From Sepiola atlantica (taxonomy: Eukaryota; Mollusca; Cephalopoda; Sepiida; Sepiolidae): a DNA stretch of 64,000 nucleotides. The first letter of the stretch is position 1. Each line of letters begins with the position of its first letter. Both the position numbers and the translations under genes were made by a program. The notes under the pieces were generated by a model that did not search any database, was not told the origin of the DNA, and worked only from the letters and a program-made list of their open reading frames with translations. The stretch covers positions 81,264,040 through 81,328,039 of the forward strand of contig OY744525.1 of assembly GCA_963556195.1 (NCBI GenBank), read 5' to 3'. Shown piece by piece: positions 42,040-52,937 of the stretch.

Positions 42040-42965
42040 GGAATTTATAAACATTTTAAACTACTTTTATCAGAATCGTACCTGATGGAAATAGAAAAGA
42101 TTTTTGCCGATCTTCAATGTATTTGTTCCAATTCAAGTTCCCTGTGAATGTTAGGCCAAGGTATTTGAATGTCGGATAGGCTGCTATTAGCCATGGCAAT
42201 CAGTGGTTGAAAAGGTTTCTTATAATTGTTAAAGGAAAGGAATATTGTCTTAGTAGCATTTAATGTTACCATCCATTTATTTCTCCATTAAACTCCAGCC
42301 TGGAGGTCATTTTCTAAAGATTCAGCCATTGCCTTGGATATGTGCACGTTCGTTTTACCCACACAGCGAGAATAGAGCATGGTGTCATCTGCAAATATAC
42401 CCTTCAATTTCATCAGGGGGGTCGTTTATGAAAATCAGGAATAATAAAGGTTCAATGATCAACCCCTAGGGTACACCTGCATTAATGTCATGTTGTTTGG
42501 ATGTACATCCATCGAGGACAACCTGGATCTTTCTTCTGGCTAGGAAGGATCTGATTATATTAAATATTCGTCTAGTAATACCATTTGAATTAATTTTCAT
42601 GATAAATCCTTCATGCCAGACCTTCTCAAAGGCTTTAGATATATCAAGTGCTACCACTCTAGCTTCACTTGCCTTGTCTAGTGTATGGTATATGCATTCC
42701 AAGATGACTATTAGTATATCCGCAATAGAATGTGTTGCCTAAATCCAGACTGAAGGTCAGAAAAAAGTTAAGCATTAACGAGATGGCAGACTATCGCTAG
42801 ATTGCTTAAAGATTCAAAGATCTTAGTGAAGAGCGGGAGTAGACTGATGGGCCGATAATTTTGAGAGCCAGTTCTTTCACCAGAATTCTTGAACACTGGT
42901 ACCACAGAAGCAATTTTCCAGCCATACAATGTGAACTGATACAAATTACTGATAACCCCATAAAA
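42040..42965 (-). pseudogene. Jockey-like reverse transcriptase remnant
   Basis: Minus-strand pieces in order: [53 protein letters not shown] (catalytic-domain motif A), INAGVP before a stop where QGS is expected, then after a shift GIFADDTMLYSRCVG (the catalytic Asp pair), and VTLNATKTI. Many shifts show it is dead. The fragment at 38020-38545 may belong to the same or a related family. Confidence 0.65.
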
Positions 42966-42969
42966 TACA

Positions 42970-43865
42970 TCCTAATACATGGCCAATTGTTCTATCCAAC
43001 ATAAAGTTAAAGTATTCTTACTTGTCGATATTAAATTATACAGAAACCTAGGGTATCATAGCCAAAACCAACATTTTGATTTTCAGCAAAAATATAAATG
43101 ACATCATCGGTCGTTACACTGTTCTCAATTCAACTCTAAAAAATGAAAAATACAAAAAAATTCACAGTATTTATTTTTTATTCGTACCAGTTTACAGCAA
43201 GACGTAGGTAGGTACACAGGTAGTGACAACAGTAGTAATACGTAGATATGTTAAATTTTTAAAGTTTGGCCTAGATAGTCTAATTATAGTAGCTTCCTTT
43301 TTCAATGCCGATATGGCGAATTAAATCCCAAAAGGAATGGAAAAAAAAAAAAGAAAAAAATTTGCAACATTTAATTAAGCATTTTTTTTTTAGTACGAAT
43401 ATACAGCATGGTGTATGTAGATACGATGGTAGATAAGTATTGACAATATTATCATTGTAATTCAGATTTCTTTACATTTTCTTTTAATGTTATAATTATT
43501 TTAATATGGTTGAATAAATGCCCGTTTAAAAATAGAGGGACCATTTAGATTGGTCATGTCTCAGTACATTAAACTAAGCTCGTTTTGTATTACAAAATGA
43601 TTATACTTACTAAAATGACTATTGTGTCATGAAACACTAGGTTCAGTAAAAGAGGATGGTTTCAATAAAGCAGGTGTTATATATCACAGGAAATCAGGAA
43701 ATTAAAAAGAAACGACTAATTTAAAGACCTTGTAAATTGAATGAATTATCACTTGCTCATCACACTGTATGTACTAGGAACACGATCAACACACAAAAAG
43801 AATTATGAAACAAGATATTTATAATCAAGGAATCTACATGTGTATGAATAGAATATATATGCATA

Positions 43866-43907
<42 letters not shown>

Positions 43908-44050
43908 TAAATGCATAGTATAAAATATAAATACATGGACTATGCATTTATATTTTATATATAAATATACTAGACAATGCAGATGTATATATGTTATAGA
44001 TGCACAGTAAATATATATATATATATTATATATATAAATATAAATTAGTT
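42970..44050. other. No gene seen; AT-rich with (TA)n
   Basis: TA repeats at 43869-43905 and further TA-rich pieces to about 44040. GCATAGTATAAAATATAAAT near 43912 is roughly inverted near 43945. No frame of interest. Confidence 0.35.
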
Positions 44051-44054
44051 TGAG

Positions 44055-44135
44055 TTTCTGTACTAGGCATAAATCATTCAGGGCTGGCTATTATCAAAGC
44101 TGCCAGCCCTGAATGATATACACCTAGTACAGAAA
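44055..44135. repeat. Hairpin with 34-bp arms
   Basis: TTTCTGTACTAGGC ... CATTCAGGGCTGGC pairs with GCCAGCCCTGAATG ... CCTAGTACAGAAA with about four mismatches and a 13-nt loop. TTAGT occurs on both outer sides. It could be a small palindromic MITE or a hairpin precursor. Confidence 0.65.
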
Positions 44136-44539
44136 TTAGTGTAGGCTGATTTAATGTTTATATAAATCTTATTTATATATCTATATATATACACATATAT
44201 GATAGAAATATGAATATATGGTAGATATATAATATATATACAAATAATTCTACCTTCCAGTGGTAACTATTTTAGTATATCATAGAACTATATATGACAT
44301 ATGTATACATACATACACACACACAGTACATGATATATGTTTGTTCCATATAAGTAGATATGTGTCTGCGTGTTAATTAGCATGGCATGAGTTGCTGAAA
44401 AAATTCCAACAGTATGAAAATAAAAAAAGTGTAGGTTGTTTCACCAAGAGAAAATGCTTCCATCATAGGAATACAATTTGAAACATTTCAGAGGAACAAA
44501 TTAATGCGTAAAGCTCATTTTCTATTCAATTGAATCAAC

Positions 44540-45000
44540 AGACTTGTCGTTAGTTCAAAAGTGATGGCGCAATGTGCTGTTGGAAAAGCACTCCGCATTG
44601 GTTTTTACTATTCGAAGACAAGAATGAACATTACTGTGTTACTTCGTTGTGCTTAGATTTTTATCCAATGTGTGTGGTTTCAATAAGATTGGGTGACAGC
44701 CCATGCAGCTAGTACATCAATGAACATTCTACACCCTCTCTTTGAAGATCACCTCATCTCATTTTCAGGTTTGCCGACAATTATGGACCACCCTTCTCCC
44801 CCGATTCGTACATGGACGATTTAAATAAAGCTATTTGAGTGAAACTCATTCAAATTGACAGAGCCATGCTGGAAAGAGTGGAGACCAACTTCCCAAATGC
44901 CCCCAAGAATGTAAACAGATGCCACAAAAGGGTTTTGTCAAATGTTAATCAAAACAAGTTGATGGCTAAAATTAATGCTTTTGTCAACTTTTCTTAAAGT
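44540..45000 (+). pseudogene. Degraded DDE transposase fragment
   Basis: The frame reads CVWFQ-stop-DWVTAHAASTSMNIL, HPLFEDHLIS, and further on NRCHKRVL/MLIKTS-like pieces in shifted frames. The W-F-Q-Q-D-G-x-T-A-H pattern is typical of mariner/IS630-related DDE endonucleases. Stops replace Gln and the fragment has no start. Confidence 0.45.
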
Positions 45001-46470
45001 TTCACCATGCATGTCTATGAATACATATATATACATACATCTAGGAATATAAATACAGACACATATCTATTATATATAGCTGCATCTAAGAATATATATA
45101 CATTCGCAATATATAGTTAGCAAAGCAAAATACATTAAACAAGATAGTTTAGTAAAAGGTGTTAATTGTAGCGTAAGCTTTGTACCATATCCATGACAAG
45201 TAATTATAAGAGTTAAGATCTACTGCAATATGTACACATTGAGGTAATGTTGTTACCAAATATTGGTATAATATAGAATGATGTCTATCAGATAAGAAAA
45301 AGATGGCGACACACAGAAATGACAAGGATTTTTTTTTTTTTTGAAGTGGAGAGGGGAATTAGAAAACTTTTTTTTTCAACCATGTATCCTGTACTGAATA
45401 TTTTTGTCAATATTTTGAAAACGCTATTGGAGTATTTTCTTTCTCATTTAAGGATAGAAAGTTCAGTTTAGGACCCCAGTGAGGCTAAAATCTGATCCCA
45501 AAGTTTGGGTGCTTTAATAAAAAATATGATTTATCTAAATTATGAAAAAATACACTTCTAACGTTTTTTATTTACACTAATTTATAAAACTAGAGTCAGA
45601 ATTTTAAAAAGAAAAGAAATGTGGCTTAATCTTAATTATTGCAAAGACATCTCTTACACTTTTTTTACTAAGTGAAGTGAAAATTGATGGCTGAACTAAA
45701 TATTGAAATAGGGCACATCCAACACTTTTTGAGTACCAAGATATTTGGTAGGACTAATATCTTATCCAAGGAGATTATTATATAGACAAAGAGAGAAAAA
45801 ATATATTAAAAAAAGAGGAATACAAAAAAAGCATTAACAGCTAATTTTTTGTTATTTTATTTTAGCTTGGAATCGACAAAGCGAAGTACTTTTTATTATA
45901 ACTCCAATGCAGAATTATTAATTCAAGCATGAACACACATCCATTTTAATTATTATTATTTTTTTAACTTTCATTTTCATAATTAAATTGTTCTTCGAAT
46001 TTTTACCCCCGTGTTTGTTCTTTCTCACTATTTTGTTTCTTCATATATTTTAAATCTGAGAGAATATACTTTTTATAGCCATAGAATTTTATTTTTGTAC
46101 TTCTTTTTTCTGATTACGTTCTACTGACGGAACAATTCAAATGGTCAGCAAGAATTCATCCTTTTTCTAAATAGTCCCTGGGAGCGCATAAAACAATCTA
46201 AAAAATATTACCTCTGATTTTAATTAAATTTAAACCGGATTTAAATTAAACAAAATTATGTTGATTCTCAAAAATTTTAACACTTCTGGATCATTTTAAG
46301 ACTCTAAATGTTGTCTTAACAACAAAATTAATATTTTCCTCAAACAGAATTTTTTATATTTCTATTAAAGTATTTTGTAATCTAAACTCTTGCAGAGCTT
46401 GTAGTAATATTAACCCATATATTCAAGGATTTAATACGAACCTATATGTGCTTGATTAAAATAATAATTG
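45001..46470. other. No gene seen
   Basis: AT-rich with T-runs. No repeat boundary or RNA motif recognised. Confidence 0.3.
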
Positions 46471-46474
46471 ACAG

Positions 46475-46539
46475 GTTTTCAAACTAAATGAAAATTACAA
46501 AACCCAGTTGCTGGAGTCGGATGGTGACGACGCAATCAG
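46475..46539 (+). other. Candidate internal coding exon
   Basis: TTGACAG precedes and GTAAGAG follows a 65-base stretch that is open in the frame V-F-K-L-N-E-N-Y-K-T-Q-L-L-E-S-D-G-D-D-A-I-R. Composition differs from the AT-rich flanks. The polypyrimidine tract is weak and no neighbouring exon was found. The protein family is not recognised. Confidence 0.3.
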
Positions 46540-47133
46540 GTAAGAGTTAGCTCCCTTTAACCTTCTGGAAATATGAACTCTCGCCTTTTAAGATTGACAA
46601 AACTGATACATGGTTAAAAAAAAAAATTTTTTTTCAAGTTCACATGAAACTTCCACCATATAAGCAAATAGAGGATGTTTTAAAAATTTGAATTCAAATT
46701 CAATTAATATGTCAGTGTTGTTCGTTTTTTTTTCAATTAAAATTTGTTAATAGGCAAAAAGTTCAAATAACTAATCACAAAAAAAAAAAACAATAATTTT
46801 TTTTTAACTGAGCACGAAGTCAGTTCCACAAGTGTGTACATGTGTGGGGTTAATTTTTTGTCAACTTCCAATGTATGACAAAGAGTCGAGGGAAAGATGG
46901 GGTCGACCTCGATTCAGATTTTGATTCCCCTAAGAAACTTGTAAAATTTTGTCACTGTTTTGTCTTTTTCTCGCCAGGATTTTCATGAAATATTTATTTC
47001 ATTTCTTTCTTTCTTTTTTTTTTCTTTTTAAATCTTTTGCCTTGTGTAATAAAAGTTTCAGCATCATTACACATTTTGAAATGTTCCGAAAAAGCTTTTT
47101 TATACTGTACATTCTTGGAATCAAGCAATTTTT

Positions 47134-47137
<4 letters not shown>

Positions 47138-47177
<40 letters not shown>
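47138..47177. repeat. (AG)n microsatellite
   Basis: About 40 bp of AG repeats. Confidence 0.95.
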
Positions 47178-47179
<2 letters not shown>

Positions 47180-47206
47180 TGAATTCTTGAAAATCTTTCA
47201 TTTGGT

Positions 47207-47479
47207 TTGTTCATAATTTTCTTTTTTTGCCAAAATTTAGAACCTTTTATTAAGATTCTCGTAAAACACACAAAATTGAAATATGAAGTACATTCGGAAC
47301 AAGTCCCAGCAGATGATATTTGTGAAGCCTTTTCAAGACAAGATTCTTTAGTCTCGACTCGATCACAATGCTTGTGTCATGGTTATCATGTTGAGACGAT
47401 AAAGTTCCCTCTAAACTCCGTGCTTATTGAATTGATGTTCGAAATGTTAAAACATTGCCATGAATCTATATTAAGATGA
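47207..47479 (+). pseudogene. Coding-like fragment shared with 51840-52010
   Basis: A 90-codon frame contains TKLKYEVHSEQVPADDICEA. The stretch from about 47225 to 47330 matches 51880-51975 (AAACTGAAATATGA..TACGTTTGG, then AGCAGATAATATTTG). A dispersed element with a once-coding part is likely. The family is not recognised. Confidence 0.3.
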
Positions 47480-47589
47480 GAAACGTCTGTTTGCCTGTCC
47501 GCCAACTATTTTTATGCTAGAAAACACGAGAACTGTAAATTTTGAAGGTCCTATGCCAATTGCTCGTTTTGCTGTACATTGGGCAAAGA

Positions 47590-47795
47590 TTAGAGTGATG
47601 TGGGTTCTGGTTTTGCTCAGTGCTCCTCCTTCCAGGGATCACCCCCTCTTTTCAGGTAGGGGTTGGTTTATCACCTGAAACTCCCATATCGGGAAATGCA
47701 GACAGGTCGATTTAGGATTTTTTAATAGGTAGTTGTTATCGGTTACCTTGTCTGGCTCATCTGTCTTTCATAGGAAAGTTGGTAAATAGTTTTAT
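47590..47795 (+). mobile_element. U2-SINE long-subfamily fragment
   Basis: Contains CTTCCAGGGATCACCCCCTC, GTAGGGGTTGGTTTATC, GGGAAATGCAGACAGG and TACCTTGTCTGGCTCATC in forward order. The head is missing. Confidence 0.4.
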
Positions 47796-47799
47796 GCCA

Positions 47800-49640
47800 A
47801 TTGTCATGCATCTTTTTACTCATAAAAAATTTCCACAAGCAAGCATGAAATCCGCCACCGTTCCAACATTTTGTTAACGTCTGACTTTTAATAATTCACA
47901 CCATAGGCAAATTGTCATTCTTTCAATATTTTCTAACTAGGCAAAATTAACAATTTTCTAAGCCCATAAATTAAGTTGTGGAAGTTGTATTTCCATAGTT
48001 TTCAACATAGAAGTAATTTTTTTTTTTATCGGTTTGATGTATTTGGCACTCTTACCTCTGAAAACTTTTAGACACCCTCCCCCATATTTAACCTTAGATT
48101 TCAATGAGATTTAAACAATTGTTAAAAGATAAAAACATGTCCAGAATAGGGTCCCAAAGTTTGTTTTTTTTTATAAGGAAGACAACTGTAAACTTTCAAA
48201 TGTATTCCTTAGCACATAGAAAATGCATATTGCTTACTCAACACAAACTCAATCCAATGGATTCCAAAGAGATCTGTTACATTTTTTTTTGTTGCTGTGG
48301 TCCCACATGCCTTCCGACCAAACAAGCGCGTTTTCGCCGAGTGCAGCCAACAATGTTAATAGTTTCCACATGCATACATTTCCATCATTCGTCGTTATTA
48401 CTTCCCCACAAATCGTTGTTTGAGCTTGGGTCCTCAGTCATATCATTTTAAGAATTAATTAAATTTTTTTTAACTAAATGTAATGATTAAATAGTTTTGT
48501 TGTTAAATAAAATAATTATCTGTTACAAATTAGAAAACAACGAAGCAGGAATTTTATTCTTAACTTATGTCAATATAGTGGTTATTATTCAAAGAAAAAA
48601 TGCAAATTTAAATTCGAAAGATTTTTAATCCATCACTCCTATATTACCATCAAAACAGGTTACTGTTATTTAAATAGTATTTGGAAATACTCTATATATA
48701 GTACAGACAAATGATCCAAAGACAATCTTTTGAATCCCTAATTTGAAGAACTATTTTTTCAACGATTCATAATAAATTAATATTTGGTGTTATACATTTG
48801 TAATTTTATTGTCCTATTTGGTCTATCTATATGCAATAGTTTCGTCAGTATTAACAGTAATTAATTAAAATGATTTTTTTAAAAATGGATAACTTACTAA
48901 AAACCTTTGCTTGCTAGAATTCTTACCGACAGGCAACAGCGAGAAGAGAAAAGGGAAGGGAGCGGGTGACTGGCAGTCTTACTCGCTTTTTTTTCTTTCT
49001 CTCTCACTCCCCTCTCCCTTCCTCTTTCCTGTTAACAACGCTATATTTTTCTCAAATAAATTGATTTCTTCTTTCTTTCGATTTCATTAGGTTCTTATTT
49101 AAAAGATAAATAAATCTGTATACAAATTACCAAGATGTGAATGTTTATCTATTTATATGAATAAATGCGAAATTTTTAGTCTTGCGTTTACAAGAAACTT
49201 ATGAATGAAATGTTTATTATTTTAATTTTGGTTTCAAGTATTTCAAGAAGCAAACTTTGCGAAGCGATGGCGAGCTGGCAAAGCCAGGTAATGCATAATA
49301 ATTGCAATGAAAATGTAAAAATGATCAAACACGTACCGATTTACTTATGTGTTAGTTACTCCTCACCCCAAATGAACGCTTCTTGAACGTTAAATGCTGC
49401 CAATGGTTACTTTCCAAAAATGTTCCCCAGTCCCATCAGCATTCCCTCAAAAGTGACGTGTCTGTACACATAAGAGAGAGTTTTCCCTTCCTTTAGAGCA
49501 ATGAAGGAGGTACTGCTTCGGAGGAGGGACTCCGAAGACTGACGATAGAATCTTTTATTACATTTATAAAAATGCAAAGTGTCTTAGTTCTGAAGTCCAT
49601 AGTTATTGACATCAAATAACACAGAATTAACAATTAAACA
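47800..49640. other. No gene supported
   Basis: AT-rich. The overlapping frames at 48104-48451 share no recognisable domain. A short frame at 49201 starts with a hydrophobic stretch and runs into CAG|GTAATG, but evidence is too thin for a call. Confidence 0.3.
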
Positions 49641-49649
49641 AATAAATCA

Positions 49650-50035
49650 AACCAATGATTACAGTTACAGGGAAAGATTAGGAAAATTAGGATTAACTAC
49701 TTTATAAGGGGTAATTTAATTGAAACTTTCAAAGCAATTGATTGCATTTCCATCGCGGACAATTTAAAAAAAGTATTTCTCCTTGATCTGTAAAGTTACG
49801 TTCTAGACAAATTTTAAAAATTAGATCTATTAACTAATTGAATTTTTTTGCTAATAGAGCAATAGATTTTTGGAACCCCTTGCAGATGAACTGCAGTAAT
49901 GTTGAACATTTTAAGATGGAATTAGATGAATTAAAAAATAATGGTAAAAAAGGAATTAAGAGGGCATTTTGGGGAGCTATCGGATGAAATATTTAACTAG
50001 ATTTCATCTGTACGTTGATGTTGTATTAATAGATT
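49650..50035 (+). mobile_element. LINE C-terminal fragment
   Basis: Pieces read RLGKLGLTTL, NLIETFKAID, FFANRAIDFWNPLQMNCSNV, and FKMELDELKNN in shifted frames. This is the usual C-terminal end of CR1/jockey-type reverse transcriptases. Confidence 0.5.
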
Positions 50036-50074
50036 AAATGCTTTTATAGGGAAATCCCCAGAGATGCTTATTAA

Positions 50075-50433
50075 CCCTCTGAGTTCTGAATTTTTCTTTT
50101 TGTAGAAAAATGACTTTTTTACACCTATTTTTAAAACGACTCTGTAAGCTTAACCGTTCATTGTATGCCCAAACAATATATATGACATTTATATCATATA
50201 AGTAGGACTATCAAAATAAATTGTAAAATTTGACTAATTTGCATATTGTGATGGCAGCCATCTTGAATTTATAATGAGGTTGACCATCCGCTCATGGAAA
50301 ATTGTCATTTTCTCATGCACATATTAGTCAATTGCTGAATTTATTGTGTATATTTGTGCTGTTGTATCTACGTATGTAGTATCGTTAGAGGTGATAGACT
50401 TGTCGTAATTTTGCGAAAGCTGCCCTAAGAGGG
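50075..50433. mobile_element. piggyBac-like MITE flanked by TTAA
   Basis: TTAA at 50071-50074 and 50434-50437 flanks a 359-bp element that begins CCCTCTGAG and ends CTAAGAGGG. Short CCCTCT/AGAGGG termini with TTAA are typical of piggyBac-type insertion. No coding sequence. Confidence 0.6.
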
Positions 50434-50644
50434 TTAAGCATATCATTTTTTTTAAAATCTAGTTTATTAATAAAACAAAACAAAACGAGTAAGGTCCACA
50501 AGGTATTTAACTATATTTAATAAAAAATAAATAAACAAAACAATAAAAAAAGAATTTATATTTAAAATGCAGCTATGCAATGCAACTCTATATTAATAAA
50601 ATAATCTTTAAAAAATCTGGCTCTGAGGATTAACAAAGTTTAAT

Positions 50645-50812
50645 ACCTATTTATTTGCTGCCCAACAAGGTCGGTTTTTAATGTGAGCGGTATCTATGTT
50701 CTCAAAATGGGTCACTCTGTATGGAACAAAAATTAAAATTGCCCCAGTTGAGAAGGATTTCACCTCCTCTGACAGAACAGATACTACACTTTCATCCAGA
50801 TATGAAGGCCGG
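50645..50812 (-). mobile_element. U2-headed SINE, short subfamily
   Basis: The reversed body has CAACAAGGTCGG, GTCACTCTGTATGG, AATTGCCCCAGTTGAGAAGG, and the head GAACAGATACTACACTTTCA followed by GAAGGCCGG, which retains part of the U2 5' stem sequence. Confidence 0.55.
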
Positions 50813-50839
50813 TTGAGTCTATTATATACTAACAAACAT

Positions 50840-51140
50840 TTGTTTGTTCCTATTTACTTGCTTCCCTATGAGGGAAAAGTTAGACACAAGGGCAGTTTTT
50901 CATGTAGGAAAAATCCAGCCCCCCCCCCCTAAAAAGGGGGCACTCTATAGTCTCATTGGAACTCCCTTACATATGTGGGCGATAGGCAATAAACCCAGCT
51001 CTCCTCTGAAATCATCATCACCATATTCGGCTTAATGTTTGCTTTATATGCTGGCATGTTTTGAAAGGAGAAGGTAACGCCTGGGAGGACAGCTTACTAA
51101 GACAGAAAAAATACTACACTTTGTTCCGAGACTTTATTTG
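50840..51140 (-). mobile_element. U2-SINE long subfamily, itself interrupted by a LINE 3' scrap
   Basis: The end TTAGACACAAGGGCAG is near 50880. The body shows GGCAATAAACCCAGC, CTCCTCTGAA, AAGGAGAAGGTAACGCCTGG, and the head AATACTACACTTTGTTCC near 51109. About 45 bp (51012-51056, ATCATCATCACC..) related to the start of 61628-61960 interrupt the palindromic middle with TGAAA on both sides. Confidence 0.5.
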
Positions 51141-51490
51141 TTTGTCTGTTCTTAATGACATGAAGTCATGACTTACACTCTCCTCAACAGTAAGCCACCA
51201 TTTTATTCTTGAAAGCAAAGAAAAATGATGGCATAAAAACAAAAATAACCTTCAAAATTATTTGAATCAGATTTTAAACTTAAACAAAAACTATTATTCT
51301 GTTATTCTTTTCGCTTCAAAAATTACCTTTTTTTCATAAAGATGATTGCAATGGTTAACACTCAGCCTTATTTGCTTGGTTCCTTTTAGTTAATTAACAA
51401 AAAAACAAACAGTGTTTACTAATGTAGCACTCTGCACAGATATTACTATTGAATATTACACAAATATTTTACGCTCAAATTCAACAAACC

Positions 51491-51522
<32 letters not shown>

Positions 51523-51745
51523 TATATTTATGAACAGAATCTTGAAATGCAGATCACATTCGGCTGGTAAGATCACATGCTATAGTAGCCAAAAATAAAA
51601 TACCTATTTCTAAAATTTAGAACTTATGTCAATAAAGCAGGATGAAGAGTTTGAATGTTACGGTGTGCATTAAGTTTAAATTTAAAATATTTTTCCTAAA
51701 AAGATAAAAGGGTTCCGTTTTTTCTAGTCGTCTGACCAAAATAAG
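51141..51745. other. No gene seen
   Basis: AT-rich with a short TA run near 51490-51525. Confidence 0.3.
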
Positions 51746-51749
51746 ACAG

Positions 51750-52215
51750 AGCGAACATTGTTCGATGTACGAGGTTGAGGAGAAAGTTTGTGTGTCATTT
51801 AAAAATAATTTAGAAAGATTTCGATTTTAATTCTTAAGAATCTTTTTTTTGGGTTTGGTTGAAAATTTGGAACTCCTAATTTTCTTTTAAAAAAAAAATT
51901 TAAGTTGCTCGCAAAACTGAAATATGACGTACGTTTGGCAATCATTCCTAGCAGATAATATTTGAGGAGAAAGTTTGTGTGCTGTTTAAAAGAACTTGGT
52001 AAGAAGATCACGATTTCCGTTTGGCAGAATCTTTAAGGAATTTAGCATTCTGAACTTGTGCTTAATGGTCAGCCCATCAGTCATGTGAGCACCTTGATCG
52101 AGTCTACGATAAGCTGAACAAACTTTTTCTTCAACTTAATAGTTTTATTATTGATGGACAGGTGATGACTGATTGTGCATGTCATGAAACAAAAAACTTA
52201 GAGGGAACAGTGTTT
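51750..52215 (+). repeat. Locally duplicated sequence, partly related to 47225-47330
   Basis: GAGGAGAAAGTTTGTGTG occurs near 51777 and again near 51964, about 187 bp apart. Each is followed by related sequence (TTTAAAA, AAGAT, CGATTT). A coding origin is possible (VEEKVCVSFKNN) but the frame is broken. Confidence 0.35.
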
Positions 52216-52426
52216 AGAATATAATTCTAATGACACTCCACAGATACACAATAACTGACGGGGTTTATAAAAAAAGAAAAGAAAAAAAAACTGCACCAGG
52301 AAATAAGGGAATTTTTTTTTCAGAAATCTTTCTAGTTGCTCGACATTAAATGGCTATCGAGGATTTAAAATGACAATGAAGATGAAATCCACTTTTGTTT
52401 TTTTTTGTGTCAAAGTTAAGTAAAGG

Positions 52427-52783
52427 TCTAGATTAGAGGCGGAGACAGATTGTTCAAAAAGGCGATTAAAAATTGTTTATTTTAAGATTATGACATACTG
52501 AACGTTTTGAAGTTAAAATCAATTTAGTATTACATATTAATAGAGAAAAAAACATGTACATCTCATTCCGCTTTGTAGCTAATAACCTTGTTCTGATCCA
52601 ACATGCCGCCATCTTGGAAATGCGTCGATTATACTAGCATAATTTACTCATTTAAAAAGGGATTTTCTTCAGATTTCATGTGTAATACTAAATAGATTTT
52701 AACTCCAAAACGTTCAGCATGTCATAAACTTATTTCTTTTAATTATCTTTTTTGAACAATCTGTCCCCACCTCTAATCTAGAC
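52427..52783. mobile_element. MITE-like element with about 130-bp inverted ends, next to ZnF gene 2
   Basis: The left end reads GTCTAGATTAGAGG and the right end CCTCTAATCTAGAC. Further in, GACAGATTGTTCAAAAA, ATGACATACTGAACGTTTTG and TTTAGTATTACA are inverted at 52650-52760. It lies 150 bp beyond the stop codon of ZnF gene 2, probably in its 3' UTR or just after it. Confidence 0.6.
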
Positions 52784-52931
52784 TGTTACCCAAAGTCTAC
52801 CCGCAAGACAAAATTCAAAATGTCAAGTATCTATTTACTTAATTTCATAATTGTGAAACCTTCTTAAAGGCCATTTTACTTTTTATTCCAGGATACTTAA
52901 CAGTGTATACGCAGGTATCCTACGAGCTAGT

Positions 52932-52937
52932 TTTATT
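52932..52937 (-). terminator. AATAAA overlapping the stop codon of ZnF gene 2
   Basis: The minus strand reads AGTAAATAAAAC, where TAA is the stop. Another AATAAA follows about 45 bases later at 52882-52887. Either may serve as polyadenylation signal. Gene 1 also has the hexamer right after its stop. Confidence 0.3.

Noticed and set aside
48104..48451. 115-codon frame
   Set aside because: Overlaps another frame in a different phase, passes through a T-run and shows no domain or splice signal.
49201..49386. Short frame with hydrophobic start and CAG|GTAATG donor
   Set aside because: Too short and AT-rich, with no partner exon and no composition shift.
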